Shown here one piece after another: positions 1-7,876 of a stretch of DNA of 60,253 nucleotides. Within the stretch, counting starts at the first letter, position 1; every line of letters starts with the position of its first letter. The stretch is from Bacteroidales bacterium. GTDB taxonomy: Bacteria > Bacteroidota > Bacteroidia > Bacteroidales > P3. The notes below the pieces were generated by a model that worked only from the letters and a program-made list of their open reading frames with translations, was not told where the DNA came from and searched no databases. Made by a program: the position numbers and the translations under genes. The stretch spans positions 1 to 60,253 of the forward strand of contig JAIRNR010000042.1 in the NCBI GenBank assembly GCA_031257915.1, given 5' to 3'.

Positions 1-50
1 CCGCCGAAGAACTTGAAGAATTTTATGATTGGCACGTTGGGGACACCCTA

Positions 51-296
51 ATGAATAAAGAAAAAAAAACACTTTACAGGGTGGTATTCCGCAGTGGTGA
101 GTTCGTAGTAGGAGCGTCAGCAAACACAAGCATGGGGCTGGGGCATCTTATTGCCTCTACGCGTGTGAAACTACACGAAGAGGATTGGCGATTGAAAGTA
201 GAGCCGCCCAAAGAAAAAACCGTAGAGATTTCTATGGCAGACATACGTAGAGAGTTCGGGATTTCTGCCAACGAAAAAATCATAATCAAAGACTAA
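51..296 (+). CDS. Hypothetical phage protein, possibly cut by the window edge
   Basis: This 81-residue reading is not recognised. Its frame stays open upstream to base 3, and the upstream stretch reads as a plausible acidic peptide. The true gene may therefore begin left of the window, with the ATG at 51 being internal. Against this, the ATG at 51 overlaps a TAA of another frame (49-51), a typical coupled start. The C-terminal half is rich in Lys and Glu with alternating hydrophobic residues. It precedes a run of tightly packed early genes. Function is unknown. Confidence 0.5.
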   Translation: MNKEKKTLYRVVFRSGEFVVGASANTSMGLGHLIASTRVKLHEEDWRLKVEPPKEKTVEISMADIRREFGISANEKIIIKD

Positions 297-309
297 AATA
301 ATACGCTCA

Positions 310-522
310 ATGAAAAGAACAGATGTAAAAATAGAAATAATTGAAGATAATTCAATTGAGGGGCTAAATAAAGCCATTGATTCATGGCTTAAAGACCAAG
401 ACATCCGAATTATCAGCGCAAGGGTGGACGTTCGCCCTATGCACGATTTATATTATTCTAATGGCAGCATCTGCAATCAGTGGATTTCATATATAGCGAC
501 CATAATTTATAAAAAAATATAA
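310..522 (+). CDS. Small Cse60-like protein
   Basis: This 70-residue protein resembles the Cse60 family, small proteins first named in Bacillus sporulation and common in phages. The shared pattern is a beta strand ending in an acidic turn (KIEIIEDNS), a helix containing GLNKAIDSWL, a second strand (IRIISARVDV) and a final strand (SYIATIIYKK). The molecular role of the family is unknown. It sits one base before the ASCH gene and is probably cotranscribed with it. The assignment rests on pattern memory only. Confidence 0.5.
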   Translation: MKRTDVKIEIIEDNSIEGLNKAIDSWLKDQDIRIISARVDVRPMHDLYYSNGSICNQWISYIATIIYKKI

Positions 523-523
523 T

Positions 524-1042
524 ATGAAAGGAATAATGTTTAAAGAGGAATTATTCTCGCAAGTGGTATTCGGCGAGAAGACGCAGACAAGGCGAATGAG
601 GAGCGTATATACGTTTGGCGAGGAGTTATACCTGAAAGAGCCATATCGTATAAACAACAAGGGCGAGGTAGAATACAAGCACATGAATCTACAAACGGAT
701 TCATCCATAAGGTGGAACAGCAAAATGTTTATGCCCGCGAGATATGCGCGGTATTTCATAAAGATAACCGATGTAAGGCACGAGTTATTGCAAGAAATAT
801 CGCATGATGACTGTCTTCGAGAGGGTGTACGTGTACGCTCTGTGCCGATAGATTATCCTGTGTGCGCACACATCAACAGAAACGCACGCAAGAACCTGTA
901 TTGTTGTCTTGGCGATGATATAGACTACAATACTCCGCAAGAGGCGTATGCCGCGCTAATCGACAGGATTAACGGTAAGGGAACATGGGACAGCAACCCC
1001 CTTGTAACCGTTTACGACTTTGTAAAAATTGAAAAGCCATGA
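524..1042 (+). CDS. ASCH-domain protein
   Basis: The N-terminus (GIMFKEELFSQVVFGEKTQTRRM) followed by a GEELYLKEP strand is typical of phage ASCH proteins. ASCH is a PUA-like beta-barrel fold that binds RNA or modified nucleosides, and some members are ribonucleases or amidohydrolases acting on modified cytidine. The length of 172 residues fits a stand-alone phage ASCH protein. Its stop overlaps the next start (ATGA), so translation is probably coupled to the PAPS-reductase-like gene. The actual substrate cannot be told from sequence. Confidence 0.75.
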   Translation: MKGIMFKEELFSQVVFGEKTQTRRMRSVYTFGEELYLKEPYRINNKGEVEYKHMNLQTDSSIRWNSKMFMPARYARYFIKITDVRHELLQEISHDDCLREGVRVRSVPIDYPVCAHINRNARKNLYCCLGDDIDYNTPQEAYAALIDRINGKGTWDSNPLVTVYDFVKIEKP

Positions 1043-1794
1043 TAACGTTATTCGGCGATACGATACAGGAGAGCATAGACACAATAAAGAAATACTCTAC
1101 GCAAGCATGCGAGTTGAATCCGCGCGGATATAATGTAGCGTTCAGCGGCGGAAAGGATTCTATCGCATTATTACACCTCGTCAAACAGGCGGGAGTACCG
1201 TATTTCGCGACCTATAATGTAACAGGCAACGACCCGCCCGAATTAGTACGATTTATTCGCAGGGAATATCCTGAAGTAAAATTTATACACCCACCAAAAA
1301 AGTTTTGGCAGTTAGTCGAAGAAAAGGGGTTTTTTCCAATGCGTAATAAGCGGTATTGTTGCGAAATATTAAAGGAATTGCCCATAGGTGAGCCATGCGT
1401 AACACTGGTCGGTGTCCGATCTCAAGAGAGCAAGAAACGCGCGAAACAATCGTTCATGTGGGACGCGAAGAAGCGCATAACAATAGGTTGTATGCAAGGA
1501 CACGACAACGTTACCTTAAGACCGATTATGCACTTATTAGACGTAGATATATGGAGCATAATAAGCGAAAACAACCTGCCTTATCCCACAGATATATATG
1601 CACGACAAAAGCGTATAGGGTGCGTATTTTGCCCTTTTTCTTCCAGTGAAGAAAAGGCATTTTATCTAATAAAATACCCGCAATATGCGGTAAAAATAAA
1701 CAGGCTTGTAAAGAGATTACGGGATGGGGGGGGGGGATACAGACGATATGATAAAAATTATTACATACAAACAATGGAAAAAATAAAACTATGA
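1039..1794 (+). CDS. PAPS reductase-like PP-loop enzyme with iron-sulfur cysteines
   Basis: The PP-loop motif SGGKDS is at residues 36-41. A cysteine pair at 107-108 and a CxxC at 195/198 match the CC...CxxC arrangement that binds a [4Fe-4S] cluster in CysH-type and DndC-type enzymes. The family activates a substrate with ATP or transfers sulfur: sulfate assimilation in bacteria, DNA phosphorothioation in DndC. Phage copies are common and their role is unsettled. Overlapping starts and stops on both sides (ATGA) put it in a coupled operon with the ASCH gene and a small gene before a radical SAM gene. An 11-G tract (1726-1736) encodes Gly230-233 and could shift the last 20 residues. The length of 251 residues is normal. 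Confidence 0.85.
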   Translation: MITLFGDTIQESIDTIKKYSTQACELNPRGYNVAFSGGKDSIALLHLVKQAGVPYFATYNVTGNDPPELVRFIRREYPEVKFIHPPKKFWQLVEEKGFFPMRNKRYCCEILKELPIGEPCVTLVGVRSQESKKRAKQSFMWDAKKRITIGCMQGHDNVTLRPIMHLLDVDIWSIISENNLPYPTDIYARQKRIGCVFCPFSSSEEKAFYLIKYPQYAVKINRLVKRLRDGGGGYRRYDKNYYIQTMEKIKL

Positions 1795-2039
1795 AAAGAA
1801 AAAATCTATTAGGCTACGATGGATGGAAGTTCACCGCCAAGATTTGGGGGCAACCTGTTTGTGGAACAATTACCGTAGAAGGTAAAAGCGTATTTCTCTG
1901 TCAAGACGAAAGGAACGGCGGAAATTGCGCGGATAAAAAAAATCATAAATTCTCTTGGTTCGTGTTTGACGGTAGTAAATATAATCTGCGTGACACCTCT
2001 GTCACAAAATTCAAACTAATCCAAAAAGAGACATTATGA
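1791..2039 (+). CDS. Hypothetical phage protein, 82 aa
   Basis: Not recognised. It is a small basic protein with several aromatic residues and two separated cysteines (VFLCQDERNGGNCADKK), suggesting a small beta-rich fold. The start overlaps the upstream stop and its stop overlaps the radical SAM start, both as ATGA. It is therefore translated as part of the coupled ASCH, PP-loop and radical SAM unit and could be an accessory subunit. That is inference from position only. Confidence 0.65.
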   Translation: MKRKNLLGYDGWKFTAKIWGQPVCGTITVEGKSVFLCQDERNGGNCADKKNHKFSWFVFDGSKYNLRDTSVTKFKLIQKETL

Positions 2040-2881
2040 GAAACAATAATAACAAAAAATTCAATGGAAAAGCAATCTATCAGCCCGCAGGCAAAGCGGG
2101 GGAGTACGCAAAATGGGCGTGTAACTTCTATGTTGGTTGCAGTAATGGCTGCGAGTATTGCTATTTACGTAAGGGCAGAGCGGCTAATATTCTTGGCGGC
2201 AGCGAGCCGAAATTGAAAAAATGCTTTAAGGATGAGTATCACGCTCTGGGCGTTTTTACAGCGGAATTAGATAAAAATCTGCCTGAATTACAGAGGCATG
2301 GACTATTCTTTACATTCACGACAGACCCATTCTTACATAAAACAAGACTGCTCCACATCGTAGCTTCTGCTCATGCTGTAATCAAGGGCGTCAATGTTAT
2401 GTTCCTGACGAAGCGTGGTGGATATGGACTTCCATTTGTTTCCGAGGGGATTTGTTTCTTTCCGCAGATAATAAAAAAAGAGTATCGCAAAATGCTCGCA
2501 TTTGGTCACACGCTAACAGGTTGCGACGAGTTAGAACCTAATGCTGCGCCCAACATACAGCGTATAGGCGCAATGAGATTACAGCACGATGGCGGCTTCC
2601 GCGTCTGGGCGTCTATTGAGCCGGTTATAGACTTTAAGAAAAGTCTTGAAATGATAAGGCTCGCACAGTACGCGGGGTGCAGGATGTTCAGGATTGGATT
2701 AGAGTCGGGTAAAAAATACGATAAAAAGGAGTGCCTGGAATTCATCGCGAAAGTGGTACACAGCGTAGAAGACAACACAAAAATATATTTCAAGGATAGT
2801 CTATTAAAGACTGTGGGCTTCAGCAGGGAAAATTTGCCGGATAATTGCGTAGGGCGGGACTATAATATGTTTAACGATTAA
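2036..2881 (+). CDS. Radical SAM protein, SplB-like
   Basis: The CX3CX2C signature that binds the radical SAM [4Fe-4S] cluster is at Cys35, Cys39 and Cys42, followed by YLRKG. The layout resembles the SplB (DNA repair photolyase) group of phage radical SAM proteins. The length is 281 residues. Such enzymes cleave S-adenosylmethionine to start radical chemistry, often on nucleic acids; the substrate here is unknown. The gene is translationally coupled to the upstream 82-residue gene. A second radical SAM gene of the same general type lies at 6824-7876 beside a ParB-like gene. Confidence 0.8.
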   Translation: MRNNNNKKFNGKAIYQPAGKAGEYAKWACNFYVGCSNGCEYCYLRKGRAANILGGSEPKLKKCFKDEYHALGVFTAELDKNLPELQRHGLFFTFTTDPFLHKTRLLHIVASAHAVIKGVNVMFLTKRGGYGLPFVSEGICFFPQIIKKEYRKMLAFGHTLTGCDELEPNAAPNIQRIGAMRLQHDGGFRVWASIEPVIDFKKSLEMIRLAQYAGCRMFRIGLESGKKYDKKECLEFIAKVVHSVEDNTKIYFKDSLLKTVGFSRENLPDNCVGRDYNMFND

Positions 2882-3052
2882 ATGAAAATTAAAATGATGA
2901 GACAAGACAAAGCGGAAGAAAAGAATGATGTTGTGAATATGGCAATACTGCTTTTTATCGTTAATTATTCAGTAGAGAATTTCGGGACGGCTACAACTAT
3001 TACCGTCTTTGCGTTATTCTTCCTGTTTATTATTGCGAAGATTTTGTTGTGA
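2882..3052 (+). CDS. Small membrane protein, 56 aa
   Basis: An uninterrupted reading frame begins one base after the radical SAM stop. It encodes a charged N-terminus (Met, Lys, Arg, Asp, Glu) followed by two hydrophobic stretches (MAILLFIVNYSV and ITVFALFFLFIIAKILL). This fits a one- or two-pass membrane protein. Position and codon use fit a real early gene, but no family is recognised. Confidence 0.5.
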   Translation: MKIKMMRQDKAEEKNDVVNMAILLFIVNYSVENFGTATTITVFALFFLFIIAKILL

Positions 3053-3080
3053 ATTATACTAATAAGAATTATTACGAGTA

Positions 3081-4913
3081 ATGTTAAATTGGGATAAATA
3101 TAATATCACGGTGCCGACCAACAGCGGTAGCGGAAACATAAAATGTTTCTGCCCGAACTGCAGGAATACGCGGCACGATAAGCGCGACAAGTCATTATCC
3201 GTTAATCTAAGTACGGGCATGTTCCACTGTCATTACTGCGGATGGAAAGGTTGCGCCGCCGACACAGCCGAAGACCATAAATTATTTAAGTGGCTGGACG
3301 CTGCGGCGGAATACAACAACCGGCGGAAGCAATCATACAAGCGTCCAGATCTTCGCCCACAGGGCAAGTATAGTGATAAGATACTTGCTTATTTTGCTTC
3401 GCGGGGCATAAGCGAAGCCACGCTCTCATCTGTAAATGTAGGGGAAAGCGAGGAGTATATCCCTCAAGTTAAATCAAAGCGTAATTGCATCCTGTTCAAC
3501 TATTACCTGAATGGTGAATTGATTAATGTTAAGTTTCGCGACGGTGGGAAGAACTTCAAGATGGTTTCGGGCGCGGAGCTGCTGCCCTATAACATAGACA
3601 ATATTAAAGATAGTGAGTATGTAATAATCACAGAGGGGGAAATAGACGCGCTATCTTTTATTGAGGCGGGATTCAGCGCGGTGGTGTCGGTGCCGAATGG
3701 AGCAAATAATAACTTGCAGTGGCTTGACGATTATTACGACGATTACTTCGCCGACAAGAAGCGTATATACCTTGCTACCGATACCGATAAAAAGGGATTA
3801 GATTTACGTGCAGAATTACAGCGGCGCATGGGCGCGGAACGTTGCTATATCATAGATTACGGCAAAGAGTGTAAAGACGCAAACGAATTACTTATCAAGG
3901 ACGGCAAGACGGCATTGGTGTCTGCCGTAGAGGGCGCAAAAGAGGTCTATATAGACGGAATATTCACCGTGAACGAGTTCGTCGGCGAACTCGACGCTGT
4001 GTGGGAAAACGGATGGCAGAAAGGATGGGTCGTCGGGCATGACGATTTCGATAAGGCGGTGTCCTTTGAGCCGAAGAGACTTGCCGTTGTGACAGGTATT
4101 CCAGGGTCGGGCAAATCGGAGTTCTTGGATGAGATTGTGTATCGGTTGAATATACGCTACAATTTAAGATGCGCCTACTTTTCACCCGAAAACAGTCCCC
4201 TATCATACCATGCCGCAAAGATTGCTGAAAAGTTAAGTGGGAAGCGATTCAGCCGGCGTAGTCTTGATTACGCTGAATACGGTCGCGTGAAAGACCACAT
4301 ACAAGACAACTTCTTTTTCATTAGCCCATCAGACAATTATTCCATAGATAATATCCTATTGCTTGCGCGGATACTCATCCGCCGTAAGGGTGTGCGGATT
4401 ATCTGCATTGACCCATTCAATCGCCTGGATAATGAGCAGGGACGTGAGAGTGAAACACAGTATATCAGTGGCGTATTAGACAAGTTGGGCAATTTTGCCC
4501 GCCTGAATGACGTGATTATATTTCTCGTGGCTCATCCGACGAAAATGCCCCGCAAGAAAGATAGCCCTATCCTTGAAATGCCTACGATGTACGACATTAA
4601 CGGCAGTGCCAACTTTTACAATAAGTGCGATTACGGTATCATTGTCCACCGCGACAGAGAAGCGGGGGACGTCCGCGTAAACATCGCCAAAGTTAAGTTC
4701 CGACACTTGGGGGAAGGGGGTACTTGCAGGTTTATATATAATTACAATAATGGTCGCTATGTGCCTGTTGTTAATGGGACGCCGTTATCAATTGAGCAGT
4801 GGGATAATGGCAGCCATATTGGCGGGATAGCCACCCCACAAATTACCATGCCCGAAGACAATGTTTCGCCGGATAAATGGATTGAACCCGCTGTGGGCGA
4901 TATTCCTTTTTGA
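3081..4913 (+). CDS. Phage primase-helicase (zinc finger, Toprim, DnaB-like)
   Basis: The protein has three parts in the order of T7 gp4-like replicative primase-helicases. The N-terminal zinc ribbon has CPNC near residue 24 and HCHYCGW near 50. A Toprim domain at about 183-265 carries EGEIDAL and the acidic ATDTDKKG motif. The helicase has Walker A GIPGSGKS at 339-346 and a Walker B segment IICIDPFNRL. It would lay down RNA primers and unwind phage DNA. The length of 610 residues is usual. The gene lies just upstream of the 11-bp iteron array, consistent with a replication module. No phage DNA polymerase is visible in the window. Confidence 0.92.
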   Translation: MLNWDKYNITVPTNSGSGNIKCFCPNCRNTRHDKRDKSLSVNLSTGMFHCHYCGWKGCAADTAEDHKLFKWLDAAAEYNNRRKQSYKRPDLRPQGKYSDKILAYFASRGISEATLSSVNVGESEEYIPQVKSKRNCILFNYYLNGELINVKFRDGGKNFKMVSGAELLPYNIDNIKDSEYVIITEGEIDALSFIEAGFSAVVSVPNGANNNLQWLDDYYDDYFADKKRIYLATDTDKKGLDLRAELQRRMGAERCYIIDYGKECKDANELLIKDGKTALVSAVEGAKEVYIDGIFTVNEFVGELDAVWENGWQKGWVVGHDDFDKAVSFEPKRLAVVTGIPGSGKSEFLDEIVYRLNIRYNLRCAYFSPENSPLSYHAAKIAEKLSGKRFSRRSLDYAEYGRVKDHIQDNFFFISPSDNYSIDNILLLARILIRRKGVRIICIDPFNRLDNEQGRESETQYISGVLDKLGNFARLNDVIIFLVAHPTKMPRKKDSPILEMPTMYDINGSANFYNKCDYGIIVHRDREAGDVRVNIAKVKFRHLGEGGTCRFIYNYNNGRYVPVVNGTPLSIEQWDNGSHIGGIATPQITMPEDNVSPDKWIEPAVGDIPF

Positions 4914-4947
4914 GTGACAAGAAAAAGAAATAAGTGAGACTTATTGC

Positions 4948-5060
4948 AAGCAAAGCATAAGCAAAGCATAAGCAAAGCACAAGCAAAATCGCATGAAAAT
5001 AAAAAAAACATCCCATAAGCAAACCCGAAGCAAAGCGTAAGCAAACCCGAAGCAATATTG
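4948..5060 (+). repeat. Intergenic 11-bp iteron array (two blocks of four)
   Basis: Eight units starting AAGCAA recur with an exact 11-bp period in two blocks, 4948-4991 and 5017-5060, separated by 25 AT-rich bases. The units are of the type AAGCAAAGCAT and AAGCAAACCCG; the last one in each block is degenerate. The period is close to one helical turn, so bound proteins would sit on one face of the DNA. Together with the copies inside the next gene, this looks like a replication origin or a cooperative operator. Confidence 0.75.
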
Positions 5061-5097
5061 AGTTGGCTTACAATAACATACATAAAAATATACAATC

Positions 5098-5886
5098 ATG
5101 AAACGAACCTACATGACCTTTTTTGCAAATTTTTACGAACAATTGAAAAATTTGCCAAATGAGCAGAAAGGTGTAATTTTTTCTGCCATCTTTGAGTATT
5201 CATTTTATCAAAATTTACCCGATTTAGAGGGGGTGAATGCCGCGATATTTGGCTTAATTAAGCCAACACTTGATAGGGGTAATGCGCTATACCTTAATGG
5301 TTTACAAGCAAAGAAAAAAGCAAACCCGAAGCAAACCCGAAGCAAACCTGAAGCAAACCCAAAGCAAACAGGGGCAAGAAATAAGAAAGATATATTACCT
5401 ATCGGCAATATATCTGAAATAGAAAAAGAAGCGACTGTCGTCGCTTCCAAAAAAACCGACGCCGCCATCGACTTCAATTTTGATTTCATTGCGCCGGGAT
5501 ACGAGGCGTTCTTGACATGGATGGAGTATCGGCAGTCAAGTGAAAAGCCATATCGGAATCAGATGTCTGCAGAGGCGGCGTACAGGGAACTTATCCGAGC
5601 GGCAAATGCGAGCAATATGGCGTTCAGCGATTATATTGACATGGCAATTGCCAACCAATGGACGTATCCGATAGTTGTGCAGAAGACTGTAGCACAGGCG
5701 AATATAACCTATAAAGAGGGCGATGTTATTCCAAGCGGCGTGAGGCTCGGAGTAGGGGAACGGATTGAAAATGAAATGCGTACCTACGGCAGAGGTATCA
5801 AGTCCGTACCGATGGACGCCCCGCCACGCCCTTCGGATGATATGTATTGGAACGAACGGACGGGATTGTGGACTTCGGCGTGTTGA
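5098..5886 (+). CDS. DUF6291-type protein, candidate replication initiator
   Basis: The N-terminus (about residues 1-85, including the NEQKGVIFSAIFEYSF segment) matches phage proteins of the DUF6291 type. A polar linker rich in Lys, Pro, Asn and Gln follows at about 75-92, then a helical C-terminal domain containing YEAFLTWMEYRQ. The linker is encoded by five tandem 11-bp repeats that also occur upstream of the gene. Lambda O and related initiators bind iterons inside their own gene, and by analogy this protein may be the phage origin-binding protein; that is inference. It follows the primase-helicase gene. Confidence 0.7.
   Translation: MKRTYMTFFANFYEQLKNLPNEQKGVIFSAIFEYSFYQNLPDLEGVNAAIFGLIKPTLDRGNALYLNGLQAKKKANPKQTRSKPEANPKQTGARNKKDILPIGNISEIEKEATVVASKKTDAAIDFNFDFIAPGYEAFLTWMEYRQSSEKPYRNQMSAEAAYRELIRAANASNMAFSDYIDMAIANQWTYPIVVQKTVAQANITYKEGDVIPSGVRLGVGERIENEMRTYGRGIKSVPMDAPPRPSDDMYWNERTGLWTSAC
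5318..5372 (+). repeat. Five 11-bp iterons inside the DUF6291 gene
   Basis: Five consecutive units of the form AAGCAAACCCG occupy 5318-5372, with a partial unit at 5306-5316. Eleven is not a multiple of three, so the same DNA word is read in all three frames in turn. Selection on protein alone would not keep the DNA word constant, which argues for a DNA-level function. The words are shared with the intergenic array at 5017-5049. Confidence 0.85.
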
Positions 5887-6191
5887 TAGTTTGGCAAATT
5901 TGCCCCATTTTGTGCGATTTGCGGAGTTTAAAATATTTAGACAGACAATTGCTTACCGATATAAAAAATCACTCCGCAAATCGCTTTAAAATGAGTTTTC
6001 CAAAAAGCGTAATCAGCGCGGAGGAAACACCACTCATCCACACCAAACATCATATTTTTTTTAACATTTTTCTAACATTTATGCTACTTATCATTCATTA
6101 GAGTTCATTAGGATTTATCGGCGTTTACGGCGAATTTTGCAGTCTGTTTTTTATCGCCAAAATTCCCATTTTTGCAAAAAAAAAGAATTAT
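5887..6191. promoter_or_regulatory. AT-rich intergenic region with three inverted repeats
   Basis: No gene is seen in these 305 bases. They hold a perfect 12-bp palindrome GGCAAATTTGCC (5893-5904). A perfect 14-bp inverted repeat, GCGATTTGCGGAGT, lies at 5914-5927 with its complement at 5971-5984. An 8-bp inverted repeat, GAATTTTG, lies at 6132-6139 and 6158-6165. Two copies of TTCATTAG sit between, near 6093-6111. The AT-rich stretch and symmetry next to the iteron gene fit an origin unwinding region, operators for the downstream genes, or both. Confidence 0.55.
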
Positions 6192-6848
6192 ATGAAAATT
6201 AAAACCTTGCTGTTACAGGAAATCACAGAGAACCCCGATAACCCCCGCACTATTAGTGATAGCGACTTTCGGAGTCTGATTTCTTCAGTATTAGGATTTC
6301 CACGCATGCTTAAACTGCGTCCCATTGTCGTCGATAAACAGAATCATATTCTCGGCGGCAATATGCGATACCGCGCATTAAGGGCTATCGCTGAGATGAA
6401 TATCACAGAAATAGAGCAGCGACTATCTGGCAGCAATGCCTACCTGCGGTTATCCTCCAGGGATAAACAACTTCTCATTACAGATTGGGCGGCGTGGGTG
6501 GACAACCCTACGATTAATGCCATCTTCGCAAATGAATTAACGCCCGAGCAAATAAAAGAGTTCGTCATCCGCGATAACGTCCAACACGGAAAATGGGATT
6601 GGGGTATGCTCGCCAATGAATGGGACGAGAGCCTGTTAAAAGAATGGAATGTTAACTCGTGGGAATGGGACTCAAAAGATGATGATCTTGAATTGCGGGA
6701 TAGATCAGACTTAAATATCAAAGACGTCAACCTCTTCTCAATAACATTCACGTTCCCGAAAGAATACGAAGACGACATTAAGGCGTATGATAAGAAGGAG
6801 TTAACGGAAAAAATAATAAATATATGCCAAAGTGCGGAAGCCAGATAG
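6192..6848 (+). CDS. ParB/Srx-fold protein
   Basis: The N-terminal region has the ParB N-terminal (sulfiredoxin-like) motifs: ITENPDNPRTI near residues 11-21, a strand LRPIVVDKQNHILGGNMRY near 44-62 and a helix RALRAIAE. No C-terminal HTH DNA-binding domain of partition ParB is visible, so this is the stand-alone phage type. Such proteins are linked with DNA modification systems or act as nucleases or CTPases. The length is 218 residues. It overlaps the next radical SAM gene by 25 bases, suggesting coupled expression and joint function. Confidence 0.8.
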   Translation: MKIKTLLLQEITENPDNPRTISDSDFRSLISSVLGFPRMLKLRPIVVDKQNHILGGNMRYRALRAIAEMNITEIEQRLSGSNAYLRLSSRDKQLLITDWAAWVDNPTINAIFANELTPEQIKEFVIRDNVQHGKWDWGMLANEWDESLLKEWNVNSWEWDSKDDDLELRDRSDLNIKDVNLFSITFTFPKEYEDDIKAYDKKELTEKIINICQSAEAR

Positions 6849-7876
6849 CTATATGTGATTTACCGGTGAGATTTGACACATATACGGGATGCTCGCATGA
6901 CTGCTCATACTGTTTTGCGCGATCTAAGTACGATATAAGGAGCATCAAGAATAATGAGGGCGTTAAGTCATTAAGGAATTTTATTAATGGTACTCGCGGA
7001 GATGATACCTCGTGGTGCGATTGGAATATTCCTATACATTGGGGCGGGGTATCCGACCCATTTCAGCCCATCGAGCAGGTGCGCGGGGTGTCATTAGATT
7101 GCCTCAAGTTGTTCGCCGAAACACAATACCCATTTGTGGTGTCAACAAAAAGCAGCCTTGTTGCCTCGCCTAAATATTTCGACCTTATCAAGCAGTGTAA
7201 TTGTGTGGTACAATTCTCGGTCGTATGCGAGAGGTATGATAAGTACGAGAAGGGCGCAAGCACCTTTAGCGAGCGGATTGAAGCTGCCAAGAAAATAAGC
7301 AAGCATAAGCGCGTCATCGCTCGCGTGCAACCCTACCTGCCATCCATCTTTTATGACGTAATGAAAAGCATAGAGAGATTCGCTAATGCGGGCATATATG
7401 GAGCAACATTTGAATCCATGAAGAAAAAGAGTAAGGCAGAGGGAATGGTTAGAGTTGGTGGGGATATGGTCTATCCCGTCAATATTCTTAAAGAACATTT
7501 TAGTGCCTTTAAGGATAGACTACACTCTCTGGGAATGAAGTTTTATTCAGCAGAAAACCGCTTGCGAGCAATGGGCGACGATCTATGCTGCTGCGGGGTG
7601 GACGGAATGGGGTTTAGAACCAACACATTCAATGCAAATCACTATCTATATGATAAAAAAAACTTCGTCCCCACTGACCGCATGGCTAAAGCACCCGCAT
7701 ATTGTTTTAAGTCTAAGAGACAAGACACTATTCATGGCGAATTTTTCACCGTGAATAGTTTTAAAGACATAATGACTTGGGAACTGGGAAAAAGTAGCGT
7801 CTTAAATCAACTAAAACCAACGGATGAATATGCCACGCAAGCAACCCGCAATAACAAGCATACCGCAGCACCATAA
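6824..7876 (+). CDS. Radical SAM protein, SplB-like (second copy)
   Basis: The CX3CX2C cluster motif is at Cys23, Cys27 and Cys30, followed by FARSKYD. The 350-residue length and layout (HWGGVSDPFQPIE, then PFVVSTKSSL) match COG1533 (SplB-like, annotated as DNA repair photolyase). This group splits S-adenosylmethionine and may act on DNA bases. A C-terminal pair CCCG near residue 257 could hold an additional metal site. The gene overlaps the ParB-like gene upstream and the terminase small subunit downstream. Its function in the phage is unknown. Confidence 0.82.
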   Translation: MPKCGSQIAICDLPVRFDTYTGCSHDCSYCFARSKYDIRSIKNNEGVKSLRNFINGTRGDDTSWCDWNIPIHWGGVSDPFQPIEQVRGVSLDCLKLFAETQYPFVVSTKSSLVASPKYFDLIKQCNCVVQFSVVCERYDKYEKGASTFSERIEAAKKISKHKRVIARVQPYLPSIFYDVMKSIERFANAGIYGATFESMKKKSKAEGMVRVGGDMVYPVNILKEHFSAFKDRLHSLGMKFYSAENRLRAMGDDLCCCGVDGMGFRTNTFNANHYLYDKKNFVPTDRMAKAPAYCFKSKRQDTIHGEFFTVNSFKDIMTWELGKSSVLNQLKPTDEYATQATRNNKHTAAP

